Positions 41,084 through 53,795 of a stretch of DNA of 64,000 nt are shown here, in pieces. The stretch comes from Laetiporus sulphureus 93-53 (taxonomy: Eukaryota > Basidiomycota > Agaricomycetes > Polyporales > Laetiporaceae), in assembly GCF_001632365.1 (NCBI RefSeq), contig NW_024468603.1, positions 1 through 64,000 on the forward strand, read 5' to 3'. The notes beneath the pieces were generated by a model that searched no databases, was not told the DNA's origin, and was given only the letters and a program-made list of their open reading frames with translations. The position numbers were made by a program, and so were the translations under genes. Each line of letters begins with the position of its first letter. Position 1 is the stretch's first letter.

Positions 41084-42354
41084 ATGACTTCCCTGCATAT
41101 GCGGCGTGCCGCTACAATCGCTTTCGCAACTGCACTTTGGACTGGATCCGCTGGTAAGTACTCTCGTTGAACACTGCGTAGCGCGCCGCTAAGTGGAGCT
41201 TCATAGGCGCCGCATCTGTTCGCCACTGCTTCGGGAGAGAAGCAACTTCATTCGATGGACAATACATTGACGTCAACGTTAGCAACGTTGCTGTGGAGTG
41301 GTGGTATGCTCAGGCTGTCGCAGTCCCTGTTGGAGACAATCCTGCTGCCAACGTCGAAGTACTGTTTTACCAAGGTGTGTCAGGTTTCCATACGTTACTT
41401 GAAGACCTATCTCACGAGGATCATTTGTACCCAGGATATCCTATTCTTGAAGGTTCTCGAGACCCATCTGACCCCGAATATTACGTCACGATCAACGGCA
41501 TCTTTGCCAATGGTACCGCCTTCAACTTTAATCTTCCTGCATCCACTGGCGCCGTGACCTCATGCGATGACGCTGTGCATGGTTCATGGGGCGAAGTCGG
41601 AAGTTTTCACGTTGACGAAGACCTATCATCCTTTACTGCGACAATATCCGCACCTGCTTTCGGAGTGTCGGGGACCATACAGCTGCAGTCAAACGCCGTG
41701 CACCACTTTGCCTGCAATAGCACCGTGGATGCCTATTTCGACTCAGCGATGTCCTCGGACTTGCAGCTTAATACTGCCGAGGAAATCCTATTCGAACAGC
41801 TTGGCTGGGCGACCACCATCCCGGGTGGCACAGCTCATGTGAACTTGAGCATCGACGGTACCGCCTTCGATATCATCGGCAACGGGTATCATGATGCCAA
41901 CTGGTCTCCTGTACCGCTTAACGAGGTCGTCAGCAGCTGGTACTTCTTACAGGCGCAAGTCGGACCATTCGACATGTCGGGCATTCTCGCCGTTCCTCTT
42001 AACTCTACGCGAAATCTTAGCACGGGATACCTTTCCGAGTCGGGCGTCATCCTACAAAACCAGTGCAGCCTGGCCGGCTCCAGAACTACCGATTTCAGTA
42101 ATATCACAACTTACGGATCGTACCATGACTCCACTTCCAATGTCACCTTGCCAACCGGCTTTATCCTCAGCTACATCACTGCAAACGGGGACGAGTACGC
42201 ATTCAATTTGACATCGTTGGGACAGAATCCGGATGAGACCATCTATCATCGTTGGATCGGCACTGCCAGCGGTGGGGAAGTGGGGGGAGCACAGTACACG
42301 GGAACCACAGTCTTCGAATGGCTGAACCCGGGTTTGAATATCTACGATGCGTGA
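41084..42354 (+). CDS. Secreted AttH/CrtC-like lipocalin-fold protein (kievitone hydratase / Diels-Alderase type)
   Basis: Two exons, 41,084-41,153 and 41,240-42,354, joined by an 86-bp GT-AG intron in phase 1; about 394 aa. The first exon encodes a signal peptide (MTSLHMRRAATIAFATALW, then TGSA). An upstream in-frame ATG at 41,072 would add four residues. The mature part is rich in beta strand and N-glycosylation sites. The hallmark is GNGYHDANWSPVPLNEVVSS followed by WYFLQAQVGPF, the GYHDxNW block of the family that includes fungal kievitone hydratases and natural-product Diels-Alderases; the tandem beta-barrel is of the AttH type. The substrate cannot be told. It lies 1.2 kb before laccase 1 on the same strand. 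Confidence 0.72.
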
Positions 42355-43400
42355 TAGCTTTCTTCACTTACCTATCTCCCTTTCCACGTCCTGCCATTCG
42401 ACACAATTTATAAACAGCTGGATGGATCGCGCATGGACTCGTTCAATAACATAATTTATTTGTTCTTCACTCTTCGCTCGCCCCTATAATCAGTCAATTG
42501 CTCGGAGCAGGTTGGAAATACTTCTTGGCATGAAACACCGCTGTCATGGCGGAGCAGTATAGATCGAAGGTGCGGCGTTCTCGGCTCGAAACTATGGGCG
42601 GCTTCTGGTACTAAATGTTGTTGCAGTCTGTCGACAACAGCACATGAAACGCTTGTGAGCTGTATACACGATGCTTGAGCTCGTACTCCCGACTCGACGC
42701 TATACTTGTTCAAGGGCGTAAGTACAGCTGCCATTTGCTCTGAGCTCGGCGCCGGAGAGTAACATAGGACTTGAGGAAACCCGAAGTCCAGTTCCGTAAA
42801 ACACGTACGTAAACGGCTATGAAATGCCGGGTGTAAGTTGAAGAGGACATCTTTGATACAGGATCCGAGGCGTCGGAGACAACAATATTTGGAATAGCTC
42901 ACATTTTAGTGAACTGGCCTCGGTAGCTCATCCTAAGGCGAGTAACTCGTATGCAGAATGGTTCTTACAGCTGTATTACAGCTGCTCTTTCGAGCGACCA
43001 GATCTTGTATGCTCTGCGCAGATGTTGCGTGCAACGCGGGCGATACGCTCGAACCTCTTGTGCGCTGTCCACGTCGTTCTATTGATAGTAAAATGAAACT
43101 TCCATGGTCCTGCAGTGTCTTATCTTCGCGGGTAATTATAGTTCTGTATGGGGTCTCAGGCGCTTGTACGGCAACGCAATGGATTGTAATTTGATCAAGG
43201 CGAGCGGACGTTGCCAAGCCGTACCCACCGGGCATCGGATGTCGCTGTAGCTGTCTCGACTACATGGGTAGTCCATGTCGCCGCCCGATCAGATCCCGCA
43301 GTCGCCGCCTTCTTTCGCTTCGGTGTGCACTATTTATGGCGCACACGTTTCCATCTGCATCATAGAACCGAGCCTACGTGCAGGTTTCGGTGTGGTGGCG
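42355..43400. other. Intergenic, no gene recognised
   Basis: Between the AttH-like gene and the laccase 1 promoter. Frames such as 42,456-42,902 (-) and 42,958-43,194 (+) show no protein-like pattern. Confidence 0.5.
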
Positions 43401-43405
43401 CACGG

Positions 43406-43411
43406 TATAAA
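43406..43411 (+). promoter_or_regulatory. TATA box of laccase 1
   Basis: TATAAA, 115 bp before the proposed start. The following 60 bp align with the 5' region of laccase 2 (both contain GTCTGCAGA and CCTCTCGGATT), where the element is CATAAA at 57,287-57,292. Confidence 0.6.
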
Positions 43412-43520
43412 TTATGCCGAGAACGCGCCACTGTGTCTGCAGAATGCAACTCGCTTTCCTCTCGGATTGAAGTTAGTTGACTGGGCCAGTACTCTTCCTT
43501 TCTTCATCATCATATCCGTT

Positions 43521-45724
43521 ATGACTGCTATGTCTTTTCATATGGGGACTGCTGCGTCACTCGGCCCTCATACCATTCTGACCCTCACCAATGGTCCAGT
43601 GACCCCGGATGGTTTCACACGGGAGGCCGTACTTGTAAATGGGATTACCCCTGGACCTCCGATAACCGGCTGGAAGGTACGCTGATTCCTATATCTTGCT
43701 CTACTGGACTGAATATTCTGTAGGGCGATAACTTCCTGATCAATGTCGTAAACGAATTGCAGGATCCTTCGATGAACAAGACTAGCACTGTTGTAAGGTG
43801 CTCAATACGATTCGAGCTTGACGCTGCTAATGCAGATTGATGTAGCACTGGCATGGACTCTTCCAACATCACTCGAATGCGGAGGACGGAACGGCCTTTG
43901 TAACTCAGTGCCCGATTGCGTCTGGCAATTCCTTCTTGTATGACTTCGATGTTCCTGATCAAGCTGGTACGTGCACTTGACATTGCCGGATGCTTCAGTG
44001 CTAGACAACTGTTACAGGGACGTTCTGGTATCACAGTCACGAGACTTTGCAATACTGTGATGGTCTACGGGGTCCATTGATCGTCTATGACCCGGATGAT
44101 CCGTATGCGGACTTGTACGATATAGATGACGGTCAATACTTTTGCTGTCTTACTCTGCCATACGCTAATCCTGGGGTCTGAATAGAGTCTACGATCATCA
44201 CCCTCAATGACTGGTATCATGTACCTGCACTACAGGTCGCTTCCCCATCGTACGCCTTGTCGAGACTCATATGCTCTCTTTTATCTTGTCCTAACATCGT
44301 GCCCGCTAGGCTTGTGGACTCAATTCTCATCAATGGTCTGGGACGGCAAGCGAACGATACTACTTCTCCGTTGTCCGTCATAACTGTGACTCAAGAGAAA
44401 CGGTAACTTCCTTTGATCAAACTTCGTATAGATCCTAACTTTCTTATTGCTTAGCTACCGATTCCGCCTCATTTCTATGTCTTGCGATGCTTACCTCAAC
44501 TTCACCATCGACAACCACACCGTCACCGTCATCGAAGCTGACGGACAGAATACGAAACCATTGCCGGACATTGACTCCATTCAAATCTTCGCAGCACAAC
44601 GCTATTCCCTCATTGTACGTCCATCTATCTACCTATGATCTGTCCGCTGGTGCTAAAGCTTCTATGTCGTTTACAGCTAGAGGCAAATCAGACCATTGGC
44701 AACTATTGGATTCGTGCAGTGGCTCCAAAGAAAGTGGATAATCAAGGAACGGCTATACCGCCACCTGGCATGGCGATCCTCCGCTACGTCGGTGCACCGG
44801 ACGACGAGCCTAAAACTACAAGCCACACAAATCATCCACTGAACGAATCTGATCTCCGTGCATACGGTGATAAGCCCGTCGTAAGTATACGTGCCCATTG
44901 AAACAGCCGAGTGCTTTGATAGTCATCGATCACCCGTCCAGCCCGGAAAGCCCTATCCTGGTGGTGCAGACGTAAACATTCAACTTGACTTCGCAGAGGT
45001 ATGTGTTTTTCATTTTCGTATTCTTCTCCACCCAATCAAATATACGCTTCTTCCAGACTGCTACAGGCCTGTACACTGTGAACAATGTCATCTTCATACC
45101 ACCACCTGTTCCCGTTCTTCTCCAGATTATGCACGGCGACTTCTCCCCATGGGATTTGATGCCTACGGGCAGTGTGTATGGGTTACCCCCCAACAAGTCC
45201 GTTGAGATTTCGATGCCGGGTGGTGTAGGGAACTCGACACATCCTCTGCACTTGCATGGTGTAAGCAACTCTCATCTGATAGTGTGACAGCCCACGTAAC
45301 CTCTGTGGCCGTAGCATACTTTCTCGGTTGTCAGGAGCGCGGGTCAGCTCTCACCCAACTATGACGACCCAGTTCGCCGTGATACGGTCAACATTGGTCT
45401 GCTTGGAGACAACGTGACGATCCGGTTCGATGTGCGCGCTCTCTCCAGGCTGTCAGGCTGCATCATCTGATCGCTATGTGTCATGACTCCGCAGACCAAC
45501 AACCCTGGGCCCTGGTTCTTACATTGCCATATCGACTTCCACCTCTACCAAGGATTTGCTGTCGTCATGGCGGAGGACACATACGCGACACCGTTGGTGG
45601 ACACGCCTCCTCGTAAGTACCCTTGGCGGCTGAAAGGACATTCCTCCGTTCTTAATTCCTCCACTCAGCGGAATGGGATGCGCTATGCCCCATATACAAC
45701 TCGTTGCCTCTCTCAGATGACTAA
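43521..45724 (+). CDS. Laccase 1 (multicopper oxidase), start codon displaced
   Basis: Thirteen exons, all in frame, about 510 aa: 43,521-43,676; 43,724-43,792; 43,846-43,966; 44,018-44,131; 44,186-44,249; 44,310-44,402; 44,455-44,614; 44,677-44,880; 44,942-44,998; 45,057-45,260; 45,315-45,431; 45,495-45,612; 45,669-45,724. Copper ligands are complete: HWHG (exon 3), HSH (exon 4), HPLHLH (exon 10) and HCHIDFH (exon 12). Phe ten residues after the ligand Cys suggests a high-potential type. Laccases oxidise phenols with O2 outside the cell (lignin, pigments). Compared with laccase 2, the ATG and the first codons of the signal peptide are deleted. The next in-frame ATG gives a short leader ([12 protein letters not shown]), so secretion may be poor. 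A frame extending upstream starts before the TATA box and is unlikely to be used. Confidence 0.9.
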
Positions 45725-46374
45725 CTTTACGCTCGAATGTTATGTCCCCGAAGGGCATGGTGCCCGTGATGAGCCGCTTTGTTTAACGTTGTCAGCGAAC
45801 TTGCTCGAGGTGTGATGGTACTGGTAAGCCGTAACTCTCAGACCATCGAGTTTCTCTATGGTGTTTGAGATCTGTCTACGGCGTTTGCGTTGATATGCTG
45901 AACCGTCTTTCTCAAAGCAAAGCAACGAACTTGAGTGTAAGCTTACCATTTTGGAAAGATTTAAGCTGCATTGGTGTTGAGTCCGTCTCCTGGTACGTGG
46001 CTGTTGACGCAACTAGCTCCATTGTATTTTACACTAGTACTTTATATTGTCGTGCACAAAAGACGTGGTCTAGTAACTCCTACTGGACGAATAGAACTTT
46101 GAATTGAGAGACGCATCACAACACGGTCACGTGTAGGACGCGCTGCAAGAACAAATAGGAACAAGCAGCGCGCGGTTGTCACGAGCGCCAGAGACACGTT
46201 AGATCTGGTCCACCGTCCTCCATCTCCGCACATTGTGAGTTTTCTATCCAGCACAAAGGCCCGACACTTTCTGTACTCGAGGCTTCGTGCATCCACTTCT
46301 CAGCGCAACCATCTACTCGACGGATCTGACTCGCACGCTTTGTACTGTCCACTCGTCACGTTCCTTTCAGCAGG
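45725..46374. other. Intergenic between laccase 1 and DNA2
   Basis: No gene seen. It holds the laccase 1 3' end and the DNA2 promoter. No obvious TATA near DNA2, as is usual for a housekeeping gene. Confidence 0.5.
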
Positions 46375-49300
46375 ATGCCTGCGCTCCAACGGTCCGAACA
46401 GGAAGAAGCGGATTTCATGAATAAACTTCTTCTAAGTGTTGATACCACTAACTCTGTGACTTCCTGTTCCAAGTCCGCAGCGAGACGTACAGGACAAACT
46501 GTGCCACACGGACCATCAACGGCGAAGACACCCTCTTTGTCTTCAGCGCCTTTACCAGAACATAGCACAGGCAATAGGTCTTCTTCAACTGAGCTGCGAA
46601 CACCGACGAAGGAAGCTTCTGCAGAAGATGTCGATGTCGCACAGCTTCTCCAAGGCGCAGAAGACTGGGATTGGGATGACATGAACTCGGACTTTCTGAG
46701 TCCGAAGAAGGACTCGCCGAAGAAAACCGTAAGCTCATATATATATTAGCTTGTGTGAGGTTGCATCAATGATTTTTATAGGCAGCCACCAGCGGCCCGC
46801 CTCGGTACAACCCTGAGACGTGTACGCGATGTGTGGTCAAAGAGATATTTGAGGAATCTCCCCACAGTCCTTTCCAAAAAGTGCGTGCAGCTTTTCTGTT
46901 TCCAATATATTTAAAATGGCGTCCGCATTGTTAAAAAAAGATCGCGAAGTGTTCGTGCTTAGATCCGGTCAATTGTGTCGTGATGCCAAATGTGAAACCA
47001 CGTCGCCTACAATACGGTTCAGTCTTTTTTTGAGCTCACAAGGAGTCTGGCATCACGATTATGTGCATATGTCATCGTGCGAATTCTTTTTCCAATGGCG
47101 TACCAATAAAGTGACATATTGAGCGCAGCGACTGTTTCGAGATATCCTTCGAACTTTCATGCCCCCACGTTGCTGTCTTAGCAACGAGGCGATGACCTTC
47201 ATTATCACATTTTCGCAGTCAATTCTCAAGCTGTCTATTCGATTATTAAGAAGCTATCGCGCAGATACTCATCGTAGACACCGTGACCGATAATCAACGC
47301 CTCTCCGTAACTCTCAAGGATGACTGGGCAGATACAGACATTAGAACTGGTGAGCTTCTTGATACCTTGCCCATACCGGGTGGTTTATCAAGAATGTCGT
47401 AGGCGACATAATCAACATCATTGGCGATTTCACGGAATCCTCTGCTCAGCCCACACCCTCCATCACGATCAGCTCAAAGCAGAATCTACTCGTCCTACAA
47501 CCAGACCTTCTAATCACAGCGACATCCCTCTCAACCGCCCCGCAATGTCGTCGCAAGCCATTGGTATCAAACCTTGTACGCGGCTCTGTCGACGTCACGC
47601 CGTCGCTGATATGGGGCAACTTGCTGCATGAGGTCATGCAAGCATGCCTCACTGAGGAGCGATGGGATCAGAAGTGGATTGAACAAACCATAGCGGAAAT
47701 TGTCAGGAAGAATCTTGGAGAGCTCCTAAGGATCAACATTGGAGTGGAACAGGCAATCACCGAGGTCAAGGCAAGGGCGATAGGGCTGAGGTCCTTCTCG
47801 GAGAAGTATATCGCGCAGAAACCGAAGGTATGCGAAGCTGAACCGACTGTACGTATCTACTGAACAACTTTTGTTGACAGCCCGACGCACTTCTCACAAA
47901 CACACGTGCCACTCAAGGTCAGACCTCCTTGTTGGCTATCTCACAGTTGCATGATATCGAAGAAGACATCTGGTCGCCGACATACGGAATCAAGGGGAAA
48001 GTCGATGCTTCCGTACAAGCCCTCATATCTGATAGCGATACCTCCTTGACCGACATCTTCGGACGAAGTGCAACGACACAAAGTTGGGTCATGCCATTCG
48101 AAATCAAAACCGGACGTCCGGGGGCTGGCATGGAGCACCGAGCGCAGACGATGTTGTACACCTTGCTCATGGCAGAGCGATATTGCTCCGAGGTGCCTAG
48201 CGGCCTGCTATACTATACACGAAGTGACGAAGTCGTCCGCGTCCCCGCTGTGAGGAATGAAGTACGGGCATTAATCGTGGCGCGCAACGAGATGGCAGCA
48301 TACATGATGCGGAGAATACGCTTCCATACTGTCAAATCGGAATCAAAGGTCTCCGTAGAGGATGGAGCCGTTGCTGACGTTGAGGACACACGGGAAGTAG
48401 AGCCGTTCTTGCCTCCAACCATTGACGATTCGTGGCAGTGCGGGAAGTGCTACGCGCTAAACACCTGCATGTTGTATCGCAAGGTGCGCATACCGTTGAT
48501 GAATGATAGATGTCAAGTGATTGATGCGTGTCACCAGGCCGTTGAGAACGTGGAAGACACAACCTCTCCTATCGCTGATATCTACGCTCTCAAGACGTCG
48601 CATCTTACCAAAGGACAATGCGCATTTTTCAAGCATTGGGAGGCATTGATTTCATTGGAAGAGCAGGACCTTGTTCGGTTCAAGAAGGAGCTATGGACCA
48701 TGGGCGCAGAGGAACGCGAGAGGCACGGGCGCTGCTTTGCCAACATGACCCTTGATACAACTTATACGGTTCCATCTACCATCGCCGCGGCAAAGTCTCA
48801 GAAGGAAAGCAAGATCCACCGCTTCACCTATTGCTTCACAAAGAGTTCTTCTCTCTCTGGGTCGTTGCTCAACGGTCATATTAGCTGCGGCGATGCCATA
48901 ACCATTTCAGTCGAGCCTGATCTTCTGGCGATTGCCCGAGGGTTCATCGTCGATCTCTCCCCTCACGAAGTAGTCGTCGGTGTGGACCATGAACTCAATT
49001 TGGACACGATCAGTGCTCGCCTGAGGAGTAAGAATGCGGCCCCAGAAAAAGTCGCATTCCGAATTGACAAAGACGAGCTCTTCGGCGGAATGGGCCGTAT
49101 GCGAGATAATCTGGCTCAACTATTCTATTTGGATGGAGACACACGCAGATTGCAGCTCGTGGTCGATCTCATACCTCCTCGCTTTCATGTTCATGAACCT
49201 CCGCCCTCTCAAGAGATTCAGTCGTCGCTCATCGCACATCTCAACGACAGCCAGAAAGCTGCCATGACTAAGGTACTCACCGCGCAAGATTACGCTCTGA

Positions 49301-50973
49301 TTCTTGGCATGCCTGGCACGGGCAAGACGACTGTCATTGCGGCGATCATCCGAAGCCTGGTCAGTATGGGCAAGACTGTACTGCTCGCATCGTATACCCA
49401 TTCCGCTGTAGACACAATTCTGCTGAAGTTGAAAGACGTCGCGGACTTTGGGATATTGCGACTAGGCAATCTCGACAAGGTACAACTTTATCGATTGTGA
49501 CTGTCGGTGATTGCTGAAGCACACTATGAGTGTATAGATTCATTCAGACGTGCATGACTTCACCCTCTCACGCAGAAGGACCGCCACCAGCTTAGAACAA
49601 CTGGAGCATCAGATCATGGCTCCTCCTGTTGTCGCGACCACTTGCTTGTCAATCGATCAGTCAGTGTCCTTTTCTCCTTGCTCTCTTGGATACTGAGCTC
49701 CACCCAGCCCACTGTTCGCGAGACGGAAGTTTGACTACTGCATTATCGATGAAGCGTCCCAAATTACGTTGCCGGCATGCCTTGGCCCTCTGCGCTTTGC
49801 AGATAAGTTCGTTCTAGTCGGAGATCACTTCCAGTTGCCACCTCTCGTACGTCCCTTTCTTCAATTACACACGGATAGGTGGCTGAAAACCCGGTACGGG
49901 TAGGTACGAAATCGCGCCGCTCGCAAGGGGGGGTTGGATGTCTCGTTATTTAGGCGCCTCTCTGACGCTCATCCCAACGCTGTGGTGGATCTCACTGAAC
50001 AGTATCGAATGAATGCGGACATCATGGCCTTGTCAAACAAACTCATCTACAGTGACCGGCTCCGTTGCGGCTCCGAAGCTGTGGCTACACGAAGTCTCGT
50101 GGTACCGAACCGTCCTTTCCTTCGTGGTCTTCATACAGCTTCTGGATTGCCATGTCAGCGTTCCAAAGGAGGCTGTTGGCTGAGCCGGTTGTTGGACGAA
50201 AGGTCAGTTTGATGGTATCGCAAAGTATATGCCGCGGAATGCTCACTATCACGCAGGTGTAAGGCTGTGTTTGTTGACACAGACGCCGTCCCTGCTCGTG
50301 ACTCACCTGTCGGGGATCTCGTGGAGAATCAAGTCGAGGCCCGCTTAGTTTATCAGGTCGCTGAGTGCCTCATCGGCAGCGGAGTCACGGAGGATAAGAT
50401 TGGCGTCCTATCGTTGTATCGTCAGCAGACCAAGCTACTGTCATACCTGTTGCAGGGGAGGCCAGGAGTGGAGATCTTGACCGCAGACAGGAGTCAAGGT
50501 CGCGACAAAGAGTGCATCTTGATCTCCATGGTACGCTCTAACGAAGATGGACAGGTACGTATGGCTTTGAAAATTCTAGGATCGATCTGACCGCGAAATA
50601 GGTTGGCGATTTGATGAAAGACTGGAGACGAATGAATGTCTCCCTCACTCGCGCGAGGTCCAAGTTGATCATCTTCGGCTCGAGACAGACTCTGCAAAAC
50701 ACGCCACTACTGCGGGAGTTTTTCGAGCTTATGGAGGAAAAGGCATGGATCCTGCGGTTACCTCCAAATGCACATGAGATGCATGCCTCGTCGTTTGTGG
50801 AGCAGCGGCCTAATAAACGCCCAGCAGAGGACTCATTATCGGACATTTCGTCCTCAGCGCAGAAGGAGAACACCGGCTCAAAACCATTGAAGAGAGGAAA
50901 GAGGCCTGCGGTTGGCGAGGGCATACTGAAGGGGCGGCCCATGCTGCGAGATCTCGTCAATGCCACACGGTAA
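46375..50973 (+). CDS. DNA2: DNA2 DNA replication ATP-dependent nuclease-helicase
   Basis: Multi-exon gene. The N-terminal exon (46,375-46,730) is Ser/Thr-rich and disordered. Nuclease domain: [32 protein letters not shown] and FEIKTGRP give the PD-(D/E)xK residues, and [10 protein letters not shown] with an earlier Cys gives the Fe-S cluster. Helicase (SF1): Walker [10 protein letters not shown] (about 49,310), [10 protein letters not shown] (Walker B), [30 protein letters not shown] and [10 protein letters not shown], all present in order. A largest exon of about 1.57 kb ends at 49,480 and is followed by small introns. Dna2 trims long flaps of Okazaki fragments and resects double-strand breaks. 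The tail is rich in Lys/Arg (LKRGKRPA). Last stop at 50,973. Confidence 0.93.
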
Positions 50974-51333
50974 TCTCTGGTCTCATCGTTTTTGAATTCA
51001 ATCCACGTTCTATCCTTATACAAGTTATGCCTGTATTTTATCAGTCGTTGGACTATGTAGGACAATGATCGCAGTACTGCGATAACATTACTAGAAGAGC
51101 AAAGTTGGTCGAGCATTCCAAGGGATCTTCGTAGTAACGATCGGTGATATCGATACGTGGTTCGGAGCAGGTCCCTTTCGTCAATTGAAACCTTCGAGTA
51201 ATGGGATTCAGGCCTGGGACAATGAACGGCCCGCAGTCGGGTCTGTCTCCCTTTTTGCCGTATCAACCTCCGACATACAGTGCCAAACGAAGTGTAGCAG
51301 AATAGATCAGAAAGAGCAAAATGAGCAGAAAGG
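50974..51333. other. Short intergenic region between convergent genes
   Basis: 360 bp between the DNA2 (+) and PUF6 (-) stops. No feature beyond AT-rich stretches that could hold both poly(A) signals. Confidence 0.5.
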
Positions 51334-53795
51334 TCAGTGAAGCGCGTTCAATGCAGCTAGCAACACCGAAGCTCCTTTCCCAGATACTTCTTCAACCTTC
51401 CGCTCGACATCGTCCCCAAACCATCCCTTCAGCGTCTCCCTCTCCTCGCATTCTGCACCAGAAAGCTGTTCGCATAGCGCAGCTAGTACAAAAGCGCCCT
51501 CGCCGAGCGCCAAGGCTACCGTGGCATCCCGAGGGACAACCTGCACGAACTTTGTGGCGAATGTTTGTGCAGACCACAAGGGTGCAGCTTCGATGCTCTT
51601 TGAGCGCTGTGAGTAGTGCCCGCCTTGCAGGAGGGTTTTATACATCCGTGCGGTGTGTGGGAGCGAGATGGGATGAGGATTGGAGAGGTCGGTCGAAGGA
51701 TATGGCGCTGAGAGCGCTTTTAGCAGTGTCTCTGATGCGGCCGTCTTATCTGTACAACACAACATATCAACGGTGAGACGCCGGCGGGAACAGGAGAATG
51801 CCGGATATACTGACCGCCTTCTGCGTACAGCATAACCTCGCAAATGACGAGGCTGCCACCGGGGTCTCGTGAGACCTCGACACCGTTCTCCACTATCCAG
51901 GACAAGAGCCCGTCGCTCGCGGCCCGCAGAATTTCAGCGGCGCGCAGCGCGTCGTCCTTCTTGCTCGTTCGTGTTCGGATCGCGTCTGTTTCTTCCATCA
52001 GGGCGATCTGGCGATCAGAACTTGGGGTCAACATCGAAATCGAATCACCAGAGATGCATAAGCTGATTGTGCTGACCTGTGCAGGTGTAAAGTGCCGTCG
52101 TGTTCGCGGAGCGACGAGGTATATGAGTGATCTTCGGCCTTGCGGTGCCTGGTAGAGGGTTTGTGCCGAGGCGGTTATATCGCTCACGAGCGACTTCACA
52201 GTCAGTTTTGTGTCACTATCCGGGGCATGACATTTCGCACTAATAGAAGAACAGGGACAGGCTCACTCGATGACGTCCAGGCATGTGAAGAGCACGAGTT
52301 GTGCTTCGTCGTCCGTGCACATCCGAATTACGTGTGGCTTAAGAACCTTAACAATTTGTTTCCGATCCTGTAGGTCACAAACGTTACAAAAAATGAGCGA
52401 CAGATCCAATTATGTACATCTAGGAGCATACCTTTGCCGTGCCATGAGCGATGAACTCTCGCACAGAACGACTCCCGTCTTTAGTGTGCACCATTTCCGC
52501 GAGTACATCCTCGCAGCTTTGCCGCGATAGACGGAGTATAAGAGAGGAGATAACGAAAGCAAAGCCGCTATCCATACCTCTCAAAGATTTCTCTCCGGAG
52601 CTTCTCCTGCTCTGTCTCGTCTTCGAGCGTGTTCAACGCAGCGAGGTACTCCCAGAGCGCGCGATGGACGATTGCATGCGAGACTGCCCCCTTATCTGGG
52701 TTGTTGAAACTGTGCCATCACTTTAGGAGCAGGATAAGAGCTGATAATGTGACGCACTCACATAGTCACCAAGTTCTCCTTCAATGCTGACAACAGTCGC
52801 TTCCTCCTCTCACCCTCCACACCTTCTAATATACCCCTCAGACCCTTCTTCGATCGTTCTTGCTCCTCTGAGCTGCCCGCAGTGATCGTAAGCAGGCTCG
52901 CTTCCTTCCCGTAGAAATCGCGCAGTAGCAGCGACCGCTCGTACGCGTTCGTGTACAGTTCAAATGCGTCTGCAAGCACGCTTGATGCTTCTCTGTGAAG
53001 AAGCAGCCGCAGGACGTGACCCTGAAATTCGCGGAGGATCGAAGCACGGTGTGAAGGGCAAAAGCGGATAACCTTCATTACAAGGAACTGCAGGCCGCTC
53101 GACGATCAGGATCTGGTAGACGTAAAGCACACACAGCTAATAGCTCACCTTGGAATACCTACTCTGCACAAGTTCTTTGTACTTCCCCTTAAGCTCCACT
53201 GCGACCTCATTCCGCTCCTTTGCCCTGCCATACTTCATCACCGTCTGTACAATCCGGCTCGCATCGTGCTTCAAGACGATATCGTTCACGTTGTCTCGGA
53301 TCACATTCATCAACGCTTTGATGTGCTGCTCGCGCTCTGCCTTTGGGATATCCTTCCGGTGGGCAAGTTGCCATATCCGCTTGGCTTCTGTGAGAAGGAC
53401 GGAATGAGGCTTGACAGCGCGACGCTGCTCTAAAAGAGCCCTCTGCGCTTTGTGAGATTCGCGGGCCGCTGTGAACACGTGTTATAGTCCCGACCGCTTC
53501 CAAGCGATGCGGGTCACATCATACCGTTTGGATCTTTTGTCGACACGGTGTGGTCCTGTCTCTCCTCGTCAGGCTCTTCAGGCTCCTCATCAGACCCTTC
53601 GTCGGTACGTTCCTCGTTCGACCCGTCCAAGTCGCTATCCTCCTCTTTCACAGGTCGTGTGATGGGCTTGCTGCGTTTCTTGAGCTTTTCTGCCGATCTG
53701 GATGATTGAGGCGGCTCGGTGTGAAGCTTCTTTAACTTCGGCCCAGCTTGCGACACTGCAGGCCGTTTCTTCGACGTTTTTACAGCCGTGACCAT
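51334..53795 (-). CDS. PUF6: PUF6/PUM3 family Pumilio-type ribosome biogenesis protein
   Basis: Multi-exon gene on the minus strand. It starts MVTAVKTSKKRPAVSQAG (53,795), a Lys-rich nucleolar-type region followed by an acidic Glu/Asp stretch. Then IWQLAHRKDIPKAEREQHIK and DIVLKHDASRIVQTVMKYG, which are Puf repeats as in Puf6/PUM3, more repeats (FQGHVLRLLLHREASSVLAD; YLAALNTFEDE), and the C-terminal CPL domain with SWIVENGVEVSRDPGGSLV and a final segment to 51,334. Puf6 in yeast binds pre-60S particles and represses ASH1 mRNA; PUM3 is the animal form. The exon borders in 51,850-53,140 follow GT-AG consensus but were not all fixed. About 640 aa. Confidence 0.88.

Noticed and set aside
43275..43520. 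Upstream ATG at 43,275 as the start of laccase 1
   Set aside because: It lies before the TATA box and would put 80 unlikely residues ahead of the signal peptide.
43521..45724. Laccase 1 as a plain pseudogene
   Set aside because: All 13 exons are in frame, splice sites and copper ligands are intact; only the start region is altered.
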